Source: Natronobacterium gregoryi SP2
GTDB lineage: Archaea; Halobacteriota; Halobacteria; Halobacteriales; Natrialbaceae
Assembly (NCBI RefSeq): GCF_000230715.2
Contig: NC_019792.1
Span: 2,976,001 to 3,040,000, forward strand
Length of the DNA: 64,000 bases
Reading direction: 5' to 3'
The notes under the pieces are model-generated. The model was not told the origin of the DNA. It ran no database searches and saw only the letters and a program-made list of their open reading frames with translations. Position 1 is the stretch's first letter, and each line of letters starts with the position of its first letter. Below are positions 34,676-43,612 of the stretch, piece by piece. The translations under genes were made by a program, and so were the position numbers.

Positions 34676-35581
34676 ACTCCTCCGTTCGGCTGGGAACACC
34701 TCAAACGTGTGGCTCGACGCGTTGACGGATTCACACGAGACCGGTCGCTGTGCAAGGGACGAAAACACGAACCGTGGAGCGACTAGTACGCCTGCCGGAG
34801 CGACTGGAGACGGCCGGCACGCAGTTCTGAAACCCGGGCGGGGGCGGGAGCCCGCCCTGGCATGAGAGACATGAGCGTACTCGAAGCGGGGGCGAGTCCA
34901 CTTCCGAGCTCCGGGCACGAACGCACGCAATCGGCTGGTCAGCGCGTCGTGATTGGGCCGAGCGTATACCCGACGGGGCGTTCCATCCCCGCACGCAGAG
35001 CAAGGCAGGCCTCTCCCTTTGTTATGAATTCGGTTGTTCAGCCGTAGTCTCCACACACCCTCGACAGGGTCGGTGTAACCACGATATAGGCCGATGCTAG
35101 CGCCACTGTGGACGCGATCGGCGGAATCCGTACCCGAAACCCCACCTGCACCCACCGATCGGCGCGCCGGTCTGCTCACGAAACCGGCGTGAAAGACAGC
35201 AAGAGTTCGATACAGCCGTCGGTCGGCGGACGAGACCGAACCCGACACGGTCGTGTGTACTTTCGACACGGGGTCGAAAGCGTCGAGTCACGGCCGGCCC
35301 TCGAACCGTCCTGCTCGAAAGCCGATAATACTCCGTTCTCGACTCGGCTGAAACCTGTTTGGTGGTCCGTTATCGACTCGCGGACGAGCGAAAAACGGCC
35401 ACGCTGTCGGGTGGTAGTAAGCTATTACCGCGTCTCGAGACCGAGCCGGATCTGGCACTATCGTGTGACTACGGCACACACATAGTCGCCATCGACGGAA
35501 CCCAGTAATACAGAGGTTGTATCGGTCTACCGGCCGGTTACAAGCCGGATAACTACAACTGGTGCAGTCTACGGATCGGGT
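34676..35581. other. Long stretch without a convincing gene
   Basis: About 900 bases. A strong GC hairpin, GGGCGGG/CCCGCCC (about 34832-34855), is followed 40 bases later by sequence resembling no gene. Reading frames here are open but have non-haloarchaeal composition (Arg/Ser-rich) and contain no known motif. The hairpin and patchwork composition suggest mobile-element debris. A small IR (CCGGCCGG..AAGCCGG, near 35530) lies before the zinc-ribbon gene. Confidence 0.4.
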
Positions 35582-35797
35582 ATGATCACCTGCTCTAACT
35601 GTGAGACGCCCCAGTTCTTGCAGATAACCCAGAGCCGCGTCTACTTCGAGGACGGCGAGATGATAAACGAAATTTCGGAGTCCTACGAGTGTACGCTCTG
35701 TGGATCGACTGGCCAGTACGTTTACGACGAAGACCGCGACGAAGAGACAATCACCGGCGAGGTCGAACGGACGAAAGAACGGCCGAAGTTCGCCTGA
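35582..35797 (+). CDS. Small two-CxxC zinc-ribbon protein
   Basis: 71 residues with two zinc knuckles: CSNCETPQF at the N terminus and CTLCGSTGQY at about residue 38, with a hydrophobic/acidic strand between (FEDGEMINEISESYE). Halobacteria encode many such very small zinc fingers, some shown to affect growth or biofilms. The function here is unknown. It converges on gvpM and is not part of the gas vesicle operon. Confidence 0.8.
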   Translation: MITCSNCETPQFLQITQSRVYFEDGEMINEISESYECTLCGSTGQYVYDEDRDEETITGEVERTKERPKFA

Positions 35798-35898
35798 CAG
35801 CTAGCCCCTGGAATGGGGCGATAGAACTCTCGCAGACACCGTACCGAACAGGAGCTACAGTGGGTTCGTCGCGACAGTTCAGACTGCCAGTTTCGGCC

Positions 35899-36180
35899 CT
35901 ACCTCTGCTCGCCCGACCGTACGTTCGCGTTCTCGAGAGAGTCGGCCGATTCCTCGTCCGCCGAACTGGCCAGTGCAGCCTGCCGACGGCGAGTGTCCCA
36001 CCGCTGGAAGAGTCCGTACTCGGTCATCGTTTCCATCCCCGCGATCGCCGCGGTGAGTTTGATTCCGACCAGCGGGATCTCGGCGATCGAAACGATGATG
36101 TCTGCCCGGAGTACGGCACCGTCTCTCAGCAAGACATCGATCACGTCGACGAGTACCTCGTCGTCTTTTCTCGGCCTCAT
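35899..36180 (-). CDS. gvpM: Gas vesicle protein GvpM (GvpA/J family)
   Basis: 93 residues. The GvpA-like core (about 6-60) reads EVLVDVIDVLLRDGAVLRAD, then IVSIAEIPLVGIKLTAAIAG and METMTEYG, followed by a charged tail. GvpM is a minor component needed for the earliest stage of gas vesicle formation. It overlaps gvpL by four bases and ends the gvpF-M operon. Confidence 0.9.
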   Translation of the reverse strand: MRPRKDDEVLVDVIDVLLRDGAVLRADIIVSIAEIPLVGIKLTAAIAGMETMTEYGLFQRWDTRRRQAALASSADEESADSLENANVRSGEQR

Positions 36181-37079
36181 CGTCGGTCCACTGCCGTGTC
36201 GTCGGGCCGATTCTCTCTCCCGTCACCACCTAATTCCGGCGCGAACGTGTACGGCGGCCACGGCCCCGTAAACCGAACCTCGAGGCCGTCGTGTGTCGCT
36301 ACGTCGTCGAGCACCGACCCAACGGCTTCCTCGTCGTCCTCGTGGGCGAGCAGGGTAAACCGACAGAGTGTCTCCCCGTCGTCGCCGGCGTCGACCACGT
36401 CGTCGTCCAGCGCCGCGGCCGGGGACCGCTCGAGAGCGTGGACCTCCCGTGTCTCCTCGCCGAGACGGTCCTTGAGGTCGGCGGTCAGCGACTCCCGGCG
36501 GGCCGCCTGCAGTTCCGAGAGGCGTTGGTCGAACTGCTTCTCGAGCAGGAACGCCGCTCCCTCTCCGGAGTTATCGATCTTCGCCTCGAGTTCCCGCAGG
36601 CGGTCGTCGCGTTCGATCAACTCTGCCTCGTCGATGGGGTCGATCTCGACGACCTCGACGCGGTACTCCCAGTGGCTCTCGAGTTCCGAGAGGGCGCGCT
36701 CGAGGGTGTCTGCCTCCTCGCGAAGCCACTCGCGGACGCCCTCGTTGTCGCCACGGAGAATGGTGTCGAACTGGAACGGGACCGGCGTCCCGAACGCCTC
36801 GCCGGCCTCGTCGACGACGGTCTGGTGTCGAACGAGCCAGCGCCTGACCTGTGCGAGGTCTGCGGAGTCGTAGATACCGTCGCAGGTGTGGACGACCGCG
36901 CCGATTCCGTCTGCGAGGACGACCGAGACTGGTTCGCCGTCGACACCCGTCGTCTCGAGGGTGACGTCCTCGTCGGCCTGGACGATGCAGTAGAGGTATC
37001 GTCCGTCGTCGATTTCTGGGGGGGCGTCGGGGCCTGGGTCCGCGGTCGGATCGGCATCGCTCGGTTCGTCGGAACTCAC
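36177..37079 (-). CDS. gvpL: Gas vesicle protein GvpL (GvpF/L family)
   Basis: 300 residues. An acidic N terminus (about 1-25) precedes the GvpF/L fold: [13 protein letters not shown] at the first strand, [20 protein letters not shown] in the middle and [11 protein letters not shown] near the C terminus. A helical segment (about 150-215) is rich in Arg and Glu. GvpL is essential in the haloarchaeal accessory assembly set. It overlaps gvpK and gvpM. Confidence 0.9.
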   Translation of the reverse strand: MSSDEPSDADPTADPGPDAPPEIDDGRYLYCIVQADEDVTLETTGVDGEPVSVVLADGIGAVVHTCDGIYDSADLAQVRRWLVRHQTVVDEAGEAFGTPVPFQFDTILRGDNEGVREWLREEADTLERALSELESHWEYRVEVVEIDPIDEAELIERDDRLRELEAKIDNSGEGAAFLLEKQFDQRLSELQAARRESLTADLKDRLGEETREVHALERSPAAALDDDVVDAGDDGETLCRFTLLAHEDDEEAVGSVLDDVATHDGLEVRFTGPWPPYTFAPELGGDGRENRPDDTAVDRR

Positions 37080-37426
37080 TGCTCGTCACCTCCGAACACG
37101 GAGTAACCTGGCTCGTGAGACTGGACGGTTCTGGGTTCGTCGTGGAGTTGCTGGATCGCGTCGTCGACCAGTCCGTCGAGATCGTCTCGCAGGTCTTCGA
37201 CGCCGTCTTCGATCCCTTCGTCGCGTTTAAGTTGCTCGATCTCGGCCTCGATCGTCGCCAGTTGCCCCCCCAGCCGCTCGATCTCTTCGTCGGCGAGGTT
37301 TTCCGACTCCATGCGACGGACTGCTTCGCGCTCCAGAGCGTCGACGAGGAGTTCGACGACGGTGACGACGAGCGTCATCAGTCCCTGGCGGGCGTCCTCT
37401 CCGTCGCCGACATCGATCTGCGTCAC
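37076..37426 (-). CDS. gvpK: Gas vesicle protein GvpK
   Basis: 116 residues, starting at GTG (37426), two bases from the gvpJ stop and after a GGAG site. The family core [21 protein letters not shown] and [17 protein letters not shown] is intact; the tail holds an acidic region. The longer reading to 37531 overlaps gvpJ and is rejected. GvpK is an accessory protein needed in some systems for vesicle enlargement. Confidence 0.85.
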   Translation of the reverse strand: MTQIDVGDGEDARQGLMTLVVTVVELLVDALEREAVRRMESENLADEEIERLGGQLATIEAEIEQLKRDEGIEDGVEDLRDDLDGLVDDAIQQLHDEPRTVQSHEPGYSVFGGDEQ

Positions 37427-37427
37427 G

Positions 37428-38012
37428 TCAGTTCTCCTCCGTTTGCGTGGCCGGCTGTTCGTCGTGCTGTTCTGCTTCGTCGCTCCCGGCGGTCGCCTCG
37501 CCCGCACCGTCCACCTCGCCTTCGTCGTCACTGATCAGGTCGAACCCGCCACTCGTGGGTCGCTCCGGGTCTGGACACGCACCGAGGCGCTCGGTGCCGC
37601 GGTCCGGCGTCGTGACGGTGCCGTCGCCTCCGTCGCCGCCCGTGTTGCTTTCCTCGACCACCTCGCTTTCCTCGTTCTCGAGCCGTTCCTCGTCGACGTA
37701 CCGTTCGTCCGGCGTCACGTTGACTCCTCGCGTCGGATCGATCACGGGATTGGGTCGATCCATCTCCGCCAGTTCGGGCTCGCCGACCGCCTCGGCGACG
37801 CGACGCATGTCGGTTCCCTCGGGGAACTCGAGGCCGTACTTCGCCGCGGTCTCGAAGGAGGCGATGGCTGCTCGAACCTGGACGCCGAGTAGCTGGGTGT
37901 CGCCGATCGAGACGGCGATGTCGGCGTTGATGACGATCCCCTTGTCGAGTAGCATCTCGACGACTTCCGCGAGGTCGGTCTTCTGACGGCTCGGCTGGAA
38001 GTCGTCAGGCAC
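37428..38012 (-). CDS. gvpJ: Gas vesicle protein GvpJ with a long acidic C-terminal extension
   Basis: 194 residues. The GvpA-like core (about 12-75) reads [20 protein letters not shown], then [20 protein letters not shown]. Halobacterium GvpJ is about 114 residues; here an extra ~80 highly acidic residues follow ([18 protein letters not shown] and [19 protein letters not shown]). I chose the GTG at 38012 because GGAGGTGATCC (38015-38025) is a near-perfect Shine-Dalgarno site eight bases before it; the GTG at 38021 would lie inside that site. Confidence 0.85.
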   Translation of the reverse strand: MPDDFQPSRQKTDLAEVVEMLLDKGIVINADIAVSIGDTQLLGVQVRAAIASFETAAKYGLEFPEGTDMRRVAEAVGEPELAEMDRPNPVIDPTRGVNVTPDERYVDEERLENEESEVVEESNTGGDGGDGTVTTPDRGTERLGACPDPERPTSGGFDLISDDEGEVDGAGEATAGSDEAEQHDEQPATQTEEN

Positions 38013-38086
38013 GAGGATCACCTCCCTGGCTCGTCGCTGTCGGTGCGTCTGGCTGGCCCACTCCGGCTCGTCGATGGTGTGGTGGA

Positions 38087-39034
38087 TCAGTCATTCTCAC
38101 TCCTCCGTTTTTCCCGTTCGACGTTCTTCCCCCGCCGGTTCTCCCGTTCACGCTCGAACCGCTGGCCGTAGATACGCGTCCGGCTGGGTGCAGTCGAAAG
38201 GTGCACGTCCTGTGGTACCGTCGCGTGTTTGACGCCGCTGCCGACGGCGGCCCGCTCGGTCGGCATCGTCGAGGCCGCCGTCGGATTACGCGAACTCGGA
38301 CTCGTCTCCCGGCATCGCATCCGCTCGCGGTTGTACTCGACGAGACGTTCGAACGTCTCGTGGGTCTCGAGCAACGCCCACCGGAACGCGTCGATGCCCG
38401 CCATCGCCCGCTGCTGGATCGCCACCTGGTAGGCCTCCGGATCTTCCATGACGTCGACGTCGCCAAGAGCCTCGACAGGCTCTGTGTCCTCGAGCATCTC
38501 GCCCTCGCCGCCGAGTAGCCCGTCGTCGCCCCCGATTAGCCCCTCGTCCTCGTCAGCTACCGACGCGGCAGCCTCCTCGAGCACACTCGCGTCCTCGCCC
38601 TCGTCGGCGACGGCATCGACGGCGTCTTCGAGTTCCCGTTTCTCCTCCCAGATCGAGGCCAGGTCCGTCGCATCCCAGGCCTCGAGAAGGTCGATCGCGC
38701 GGAACAGTTGCGTGAAATCGACGAGATCACTGGCACCGGTGTCCTCGTCCGCCAGGACATCCGGAATCTCGCCCACCTCGATCGCCGCGAGCAGTTCGTC
38801 GGCGTCGACCGCCTCCGGGAGTTCGTTCACGTCGAGCGCATCGATCAGCTCCTCGGTCTCGGTAGCGACGGTCGCAAGCGTCTCGAGGTCGCCGCTTACC
38901 GACTCGATCGTCGCCGGTTCGAGGTTGGCGATGTCGTCGACGCCGCCAAGGCAGTCGTCGACGTTCTCGAGGCAGTCTTCTGCTCGGTCGAGCAACTCGC
39001 CGAAGCTCTCGTCGCTCGCTTGCTCGCTACGCAT
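38087..39034 (-). CDS. gvpI: Protein in the gvpI position: acidic helical domain plus basic tail
   Basis: 315 residues between gvpH and gvpJ, the gvpI position in haloarchaea. Classical GvpI is about 144 basic residues. Here an acidic helical region (about 1-220, with repeated LLEAW, LVDFTQLF and Glu/Asp runs) is followed by a conserved-looking segment (QRAMAGIDAFRWALLETHET, about 215-245) and a basic C terminus (about 265-315, RERENRRGKNVEREKRRSE). It overlaps gvpH by eight bases. Identity as GvpI rests on position and the basic tail. Confidence 0.6.
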   Translation of the reverse strand: MRSEQASDESFGELLDRAEDCLENVDDCLGGVDDIANLEPATIESVSGDLETLATVATETEELIDALDVNELPEAVDADELLAAIEVGEIPDVLADEDTGASDLVDFTQLFRAIDLLEAWDATDLASIWEEKRELEDAVDAVADEGEDASVLEEAAASVADEDEGLIGGDDGLLGGEGEMLEDTEPVEALGDVDVMEDPEAYQVAIQQRAMAGIDAFRWALLETHETFERLVEYNRERMRCRETSPSSRNPTAASTMPTERAAVGSGVKHATVPQDVHLSTAPSRTRIYGQRFERERENRRGKNVEREKRRSEND

Positions 39035-39614
39035 CGTCGTCCTCCCACTGGTCGGAAACCGTCTCGCCGTCCGATTCGGGCTCGATCACGACCGTCAGAA
39101 CGCCGTTTTTAACTGTCGCCTCGGCGTCTCGTCGCTCCCAGGGCACCTCGACTCGATCGAGTTCGCGGCCCGAGAGGGCAACGACGAGCGCCGAATCGTC
39201 GAAGCCGACGGTCACGTCGTCGGGGTTGGTCCCCGAGACGTCGGCCGTGACGAGCAACTCGTCGTCGTACTGGCGAGTCGTCACGCGACCGGACCGGGAG
39301 GGATGTGCTGACCGCCGGCGCCGCGGTCTGTCACGGTCGGGAGCCGAATCACCGGATCTGTCGTCGAATCCCCCCGAGAGCGGGTCACCCTCGAACCGCG
39401 AGTCACCGTTCAGATCGTCCTCGCTCGAGCGAACCGAGATGTCGTAATCGAGGACGGTTCTGTCGGTCGCTCGCCGCCCCGAAGCCGACCCTCGTCGTTC
39501 GAGCGTCTCGAGCGCCGACAACAGACTCGAGAGCCAGTCGTGGCGCTCCCCTGGCTCCGTTTCGGGCTGCTCGTCCGGCGGTTCGCCGTCGTCCGGCCTG
39601 TCGTCGTCGATCAT
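39027..39614 (-). CDS. gvpH: Gas vesicle protein GvpH (Hsp20/alpha-crystallin type)
   Basis: 195 residues. An acidic N-terminal region (about 1-105) is followed by an Hsp20 alpha-crystallin-like domain (about 106-190) with RQYDDELLVTADVSGTNPDD, VTVGFDDSALVVALSG and AEVTVKNGVLTVVI-like (here DAEATVKNGVLTVVIEPES). GvpH is a non-essential stabilising protein. The ATG is adjacent to the gvpG stop. Confidence 0.85.
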   Translation of the reverse strand: MIDDDRPDDGEPPDEQPETEPGERHDWLSSLLSALETLERRGSASGRRATDRTVLDYDISVRSSEDDLNGDSRFEGDPLSGGFDDRSGDSAPDRDRPRRRRSAHPSRSGRVTTRQYDDELLVTADVSGTNPDDVTVGFDDSALVVALSGRELDRVEVPWERRDAEATVKNGVLTVVIEPESDGETVSDQWEDDDA

Positions 39615-39869
39615 TTAGGTTTTCACCTCCACGCGTCCGCTCGAGAGTCGCTCGTGGACGTCGCGGGCGACCTCGAGTTCTGCCTCGAGTTCGTCTTTTC
39701 GCTCGCGGTACTCCGCTTCGGAGCGTTCGCCGAGTTCGTACAGCAACTGGTTCTCCTTGAGTTCGTCCTGGAGGGCGTCGACGTCGTACAGTTCGTCGAG
39801 CGCCACCGTGTGTAACGCATCGACGATGCCGACGAACGGCCGAAACAGGAGGTCGTCCAGCACGAACAT
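39615..39869 (-). CDS. gvpG: Gas vesicle protein GvpG
   Basis: 84 residues, helical with a long Glu/Arg coiled-coil (about 30-75, LQDELKENQLLYELGERSEA). The N-terminal LDDLLFRPFVGIVDALHTVA is the family mark. GvpG is a small accessory protein required for vesicle nucleation. It follows gvpF by two bases. Confidence 0.9.
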   Translation of the reverse strand: MFVLDDLLFRPFVGIVDALHTVALDELYDVDALQDELKENQLLYELGERSEAEYRERKDELEAELEVARDVHERLSSGRVEVKT

Positions 39870-39871
39870 GG

Positions 39872-40495
39872 TTAGCGTTGCGCCCCGATTGCGACGTCGA
39901 CGAAACTGTACGGTGCGAACGGTCCCGTGTACCGAAACGTCAGGTCGTCGTACCGTTCTTCGAGATCCGCGACGGCCTCGTCGAACGCCTCGCGGACGTC
40001 GCGGTCGACGAGGTACGAGCGGTTCATCACGAGTCGATCGCTGAACAGGTCGTTCGGGACCGACTGGGCTGCGATCGATTCGAGTGCGTCGGCGACACCT
40101 TTCTCGACCGACTCGGTATCGACGTCGGCGTCTTCGTCGCGGACCACTTTGAGTCCGAGTTCGACTCGACCCTCGATGTCGCTCATCGCACGCCTGAACG
40201 CCGGTCGCGCGCCCCTGAGTACGTTCTTCAGGGTTCGGTCACTCTCGAAGGCCATCCCGAACTGCATCGGGACGATGGCGGTCCCACCATCGTGATCCAT
40301 GATCTCTCGCAACACCTCGTCGTGGCGTTTTGCATCCTCGTCGGTCTCCTCGGGATCGGTCGTGTCGATGTCCGAGACGACGGCTCCGAGCCGCCGGTGA
40401 GAGATCGTGTAGACCCGGTCGGCACCGCCGACGGCGTCGGTCTCGAATTCGATCGGGTCGCCGTCGACGATACCGTAGACGTAGCGGTTGTTCAT
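39872..40495 (-). CDS. gvpF: Gas vesicle protein GvpF (GvpF/L family)
   Basis: 207 residues, starting MNNRYVYGIVDGD with family features VVSDID, PMQFGMAFESD and the C-terminal YTGPFAPYSFVDVAI. I chose the ATG at 40495 because it matches the start and length of other haloarchaeal GvpF (about 210); the upstream frame to 40603 is not similar. It is the first gene of the minus-strand operon and is divergent from gvpA. Confidence 0.9.
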   Translation of the reverse strand: MNNRYVYGIVDGDPIEFETDAVGGADRVYTISHRRLGAVVSDIDTTDPEETDEDAKRHDEVLREIMDHDGGTAIVPMQFGMAFESDRTLKNVLRGARPAFRRAMSDIEGRVELGLKVVRDEDADVDTESVEKGVADALESIAAQSVPNDLFSDRLVMNRSYLVDRDVREAFDEAVADLEERYDDLTFRYTGPFAPYSFVDVAIGAQR

Positions 40496-40661
40496 CGGTG
40501 AATCACGCTCCAGTTCCAGCGACGGCACGACCGTCTCGTTCGAACTCGTGGGAGTGTCATGGGAATCGGTCTCGAGTCTCGACCGTCTGGATGGACGGGT
40601 CACCCGACGGTACTCGGGAACTCGTCAGACGAGATTCGGTTCCGCGACGCGTTATCGTGGT

Positions 40662-40676
40662 GCTTGCAGTCGCAGT
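40662..40676 (+). repeat. 15-bp direct repeat, gvpF side
   Basis: GCTTGCAGTCGCAGT is identical to 41085-41099, which is 41 bases before gvpA. It could be a shared regulator site. Confidence 0.45.
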
Positions 40677-40718
40677 CTCCGCTCTCGAGATCGAAGCGTC
40701 ACTGTTCGTTTACCGCCT

Positions 40719-40802
40719 CATACGGGTTGCTGTCAGTCAGTTCCGGCGCGACCGCAGGAGTACTCGCGGTCGCGCCGGGACATCGGGACAGCCTTCCGTA
40801 TC
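40719..40802. repeat. Palindromic repeat R1, copy 5
   Basis: The best-preserved copy: TACGGGTTGCTGTCAGTCAG, CCGGCGCGACCGC, GCGGTCGCGCCGG, GGGACAGCCTTCCGTAT. It stands in the divergent gas vesicle promoter region. Confidence 0.75.
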
Positions 40803-41084
40803 AGAGCCACGGACGGTCTCGTAGAGCCCGCCGCCGATCGGCTCGCTCGGGATCGGGAGCCAGCCCGGGAGGACGAGCGCAACGAGCGCGATCAGACGGA
40901 TCGGACGGTCTCGAACAGCGCAGTCTCGAACGCGGTTCCGCCGGCCGCCAGTCCACAGTCGCAGCGAAAAGACCGACGAGTCGACCCGGGCGACACGACC
41001 GGGTTCGACACAGCAGTGCAGGCGTGGCCCGCCCTAACGAGCTCTTTACCCGGCGTCGATCCCGCTTTGCCCTCGGCCCAGCAG

Positions 41085-41099
41085 GCTTGCAGTCGCAGT
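41085..41099 (+). repeat. 15-bp direct repeat, gvpA side
   Basis: GCTTGCAGTCGCAGT, same orientation as the copy at 40662-40676. Confidence 0.45.
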
Positions 41100-41140
41100 G
41101 CCAGCCGAATTACGCAGCGGCCCTGAACGCACGCACGTCT

Positions 41141-41428
41141 ATGGCACAACCACAGCGAAGACCCGACTCCTCGAGTCTCGCCGAAGTACTCGACCGGATT
41201 CTCGACAAGGGCGTCGTCATCGACGTCTGGGCACGGGTATCCGTTGTCGGAATCGAGCTCCTGACGATCGAGGCACGCGTCGTCGTCGCGTCCGTCGACA
41301 CCTTCCTGCACTACGCGGAGGAGATCGCAAAAATTGAGCAGGCCACTGCAGAGGGCGATCTCGAGGATCTCGAAGAGCTCGAGGTCGAACCACGACCCGA
41401 ATCGTCGCCACAGTCTGCCACAGAATAG
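41141..41428 (+). CDS. gvpA: Gas vesicle major structural protein GvpA
   Basis: 95 residues. The conserved core (about 10-70) reads [39 protein letters not shown] and [18 protein letters not shown]. It forms the ribs of the gas vesicle wall. Compared with the usual 75-80 residues, it has a longer acidic C-terminal tail ([19 protein letters not shown]). I chose the ATG at 41141, matching the family start. Its stop abuts the gvpN start, so gvpC is missing between them. Confidence 0.95.
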   Translation: MAQPQRRPDSSSLAEVLDRILDKGVVIDVWARVSVVGIELLTIEARVVVASVDTFLHYAEEIAKIEQATAEGDLEDLEELEVEPRPESSPQSATE

Positions 41429-42439
41429 ATGGCCGACGACGCCTCGCGAAAGCGCACGGTCCGCGGTCGGAAGATCAGAAGCGACCGCTCTCGCAAGGAG
41501 AGTCGCAAGGCAAAGAAAGCCCTCGCACGCAAAGCCTCGAGTGCAGGCGAGCGAAACGGTGATAGCCCGCTGTCCGACCCGGAAGAGGTCGTCCCGGAGC
41601 CGTTCGTCGAAACCGACGCCGTCCAGTCGCTTCGGGGACGGATTACGGGCTGGCTCGAGGCCGACCAGCCGGTCCACCTGATCGGGCCGACGGGCTGTGG
41701 GAAGACCGCGCTCGCGCTCTCGGCCGCGGCCGAACGCGGCCGACCGGTCGTCTGGCTCAACGGCGACGACGCAGTCGACACTGCGGCACTCGTCGGCGAC
41801 CACGCCGGCGGGGAACGCTACAAGGAGGACGACCGGTTCGTCGGCGGCGTCACCAAACAGACCGAGATCGTCCGCGAGCGATGGGTCGACAATCCACTCT
41901 CGGTCGCGGTCCGCGAGGGTGCAACGCTCGTCTACAACGAGTTCGCTCGGTCCGACCCGGCCGCACACAACGTCTTGCTGTCGGTGTTCGAGGAGGGGGT
42001 CTTAGAGCGGCCGGGCAAGCGCGGCGGGGATCGGACGGTCGATGTCCACCCCGAGTTCCGGGCGATCGTCACTTCGAACGACGTCGAGTACGCTGGCGTC
42101 CACACGCAGCAGGACGCGTTACTCGATCGGTTCGTCGGTGTTCAGGTGGACTACTACGACGAGGAGACCGAATTCGAGATCGTCAAGGCACACGTCGACC
42201 TGCCCGACGAACGGATCGAGAGGGTCGTGGACGCGACGCGTGCATTGCGCGACGAACTCGCGGTCATCGTCGGGACACGGGCAGCGATCACGGCCGCGAA
42301 GGGGGTGGCGGTCTTCGACGGCCAGGACGACGACGAGTTGCTGGCGGCGGTGTTCACTGATGTCCTCGCGCCGAAGATCGCCGGCGAGGGTGCAGACGAC
42401 GTCGACGACCTGCGGGCGGAAATCGACGAATCGATATAG
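41429..42439 (+). CDS. gvpN: Gas vesicle AAA+ ATPase GvpN
   Basis: 336 residues. A basic N-terminal region (about 1-45, RSDRSRKESRKAKKAL) precedes an AAA+ module: Walker A GPTGCGKT (about 87-94), Walker B region ATLVYNEFARSDP, and an Arg-rich sensor stretch. GvpN is a MoxR-like ATPase needed for full-size vesicles. The ATG immediately follows the gvpA stop, and gvpO follows 30 bases after. Confidence 0.95.
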   Translation: MADDASRKRTVRGRKIRSDRSRKESRKAKKALARKASSAGERNGDSPLSDPEEVVPEPFVETDAVQSLRGRITGWLEADQPVHLIGPTGCGKTALALSAAAERGRPVVWLNGDDAVDTAALVGDHAGGERYKEDDRFVGGVTKQTEIVRERWVDNPLSVAVREGATLVYNEFARSDPAAHNVLLSVFEEGVLERPGKRGGDRTVDVHPEFRAIVTSNDVEYAGVHTQQDALLDRFVGVQVDYYDEETEFEIVKAHVDLPDERIERVVDATRALRDELAVIVGTRAAITAAKGVAVFDGQDDDELLAAVFTDVLAPKIAGEGADDVDDLRAEIDESI

Positions 42440-42469
42440 AGTACCAGCGGACACACCGAAGCCGGACCA

Positions 42470-43009
42470 ATGGCCGAAGCCGACACCAGATCGAGCGGGC
42501 AGTGTAAGGCAGTTACTGAGGACGGCGAGCGCTGCTCGCGTCCCGCCGGGGACGACGGTTTTTGCTACCAACACGACGAGAGTGATCCAACCGTGAGCGA
42601 CAGTCAGACAGTCGAAGACGGACAGGAAGAACAGACAGAGCAAAGCACGGAGGAGACCCGAAGTCGCGACCTCGGTGCCGACATGACTGCCGAGAGGAAG
42701 ACAGATCCGGCGTCGATCGACGCCGATGTCGACGTCGAACACGAGGAGATCGAGGGTGTCCTCGCCGTTCGACGGACGGTTCAGTCGACGGCGAGCGATC
42801 TCATCGGTCGGGAGTTCGACGCTGTGAGTGAAATCGCGCCGACCGACGACGGCTGGCGAGCGATCGTCGAGGTCGTCGAACGCCGGGCGGTCCCCGACAC
42901 TCAGGACATTATCGGCCGTTACGAGATCGAACTCGACGAGGACGCGACCGTCCACGGCTACCGGCGACTCGATCGGTACCGTCGCGGCGACACGGCCGCG
43001 TTCGAGTGA
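42470..43009 (+). CDS. gvpO: Gas vesicle protein GvpO with an N-terminal zinc-knuckle
   Basis: 179 residues. The GvpO domain is C-terminal (about 80-175, SDLIGREFDAVSEIAPTDDG, then EVVERRAVPDTQDIIGRYEI and RRLDRYRRGD). The N terminus has CKAVTEDGERCSRPAGDDGF and CYQH, a C12/C22/C32/H35 knuckle of the kind often found in haloarchaeal and phage proteins. An acidic linker follows. GvpO is an essential accessory protein that may influence gvpA expression. The knuckle is not part of the usual GvpO. Confidence 0.9.
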   Translation: MAEADTRSSGQCKAVTEDGERCSRPAGDDGFCYQHDESDPTVSDSQTVEDGQEEQTEQSTEETRSRDLGADMTAERKTDPASIDADVDVEHEEIEGVLAVRRTVQSTASDLIGREFDAVSEIAPTDDGWRAIVEVVERRAVPDTQDIIGRYEIELDEDATVHGYRRLDRYRRGDTAAFE

Positions 43010-43087
43010 CAGGGAGAGTCGTTCGCGGTCGCTCCCGGCCGTAGTGGTCCGCGGTTCCGGCGCGCTCTCTTTTCCGTGGGCTGACGG

Positions 43088-43375
43088 TCACGTCAGCCGA
43101 CGGATACGGACGGTTCCGTCCTGTGAGACGGCGACTCGACGGCCTTCGAACGTAAACTCGATGGTCGTCTCCACGTTCCGCCTCTCCGCACGATCGAGCA
43201 GTTCCACCATCGCTTCCGGATCGATCTGCTCGTACAGCGACGACAACTCGCCGACAGAAACGTTCTTTTCGATGGCTACCGCCCGCAGTATCGTCTGGAG
43301 TCGGGACTCCGACTCGTGTTGCTCGGCGCGAACGACTGCGTCCCCGGGAGTGCCGTTGTGGTCGTGTCTGCCCAT
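43088..43375 (-). CDS. HalOD1 output-domain protein
   Basis: 95 residues that fit the haloarchaeal HalOD1 domain along nearly the whole length: VSVGELSSLYEQIDPEAMVE, then IEFTFEGRRVAVSQDGTVRI. HalOD1 is found alone or at the end of signalling proteins and is of unknown biochemical role. The gene is single and points toward gvpO. The ATG at 43375 follows a clear coding beginning. Confidence 0.75.
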   Translation of the reverse strand: MGRHDHNGTPGDAVVRAEQHESESRLQTILRAVAIEKNVSVGELSSLYEQIDPEAMVELLDRAERRNVETTIEFTFEGRRVAVSQDGTVRIRRLT

Positions 43376-43520
43376 GTCGGGTCGTGTGACTTCCAGATGA
43401 AAATACTAGTCCCAAAGTGTATAGGAAAGTTACTAAAGCACATTAGCAATCGATACGAGACGCCGCATGACGAGTTGTTCGGCTGAGTGATACGCATACG
43501 TCTATTTTGGAGTGAAACCA

Positions 43521-43539
43521 CCGAGTGGTAGCCACTCGG
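43521..43539. promoter_or_regulatory. Perfect 8-bp hairpin
   Basis: CCGAGTGG-TAG-CCACTCGG lies about 75 bases before the CHY zinc-finger gene. It could be an operator or an attenuating stem. Confidence 0.35.
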
Positions 43540-43612
43540 GTGTGGCCGATGGACGCGGTGGTTTCGGACCGATACGTCGAAGGGAGAGCAACGCCTCGGT
43601 CGAAGCGATCCC

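Larger units (their letters stand above)
40496..41140. promoter_or_regulatory. Divergent gvpF/gvpA control region
   Basis: 645 bases between the two gas vesicle operons. It holds an R1 palindrome (40719-40802) and a 15-bp direct repeat GCTTGCAGTCGCAGT at 40662-40676 and 41085-41099. In other haloarchaea this interval contains or borders gvpC, gvpD or gvpE; none of them is here. I could not assign a clear TATA box for gvpA. Confidence 0.5.

Noticed and set aside
34676-35269. Long N-terminal extension of the 34271-34675 gene
   Set aside because: Composition changes sharply (Arg/Ser/Pro-rich), and the ATG at 34675 begins the acidic haloarchaeal-type part.
38005-38094. A 29-codon ORF between gvpI and gvpJ
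   Set aside because: Pro/His/Arg-rich and without similarity; it runs over the Shine-Dalgarno site and start of gvpJ.
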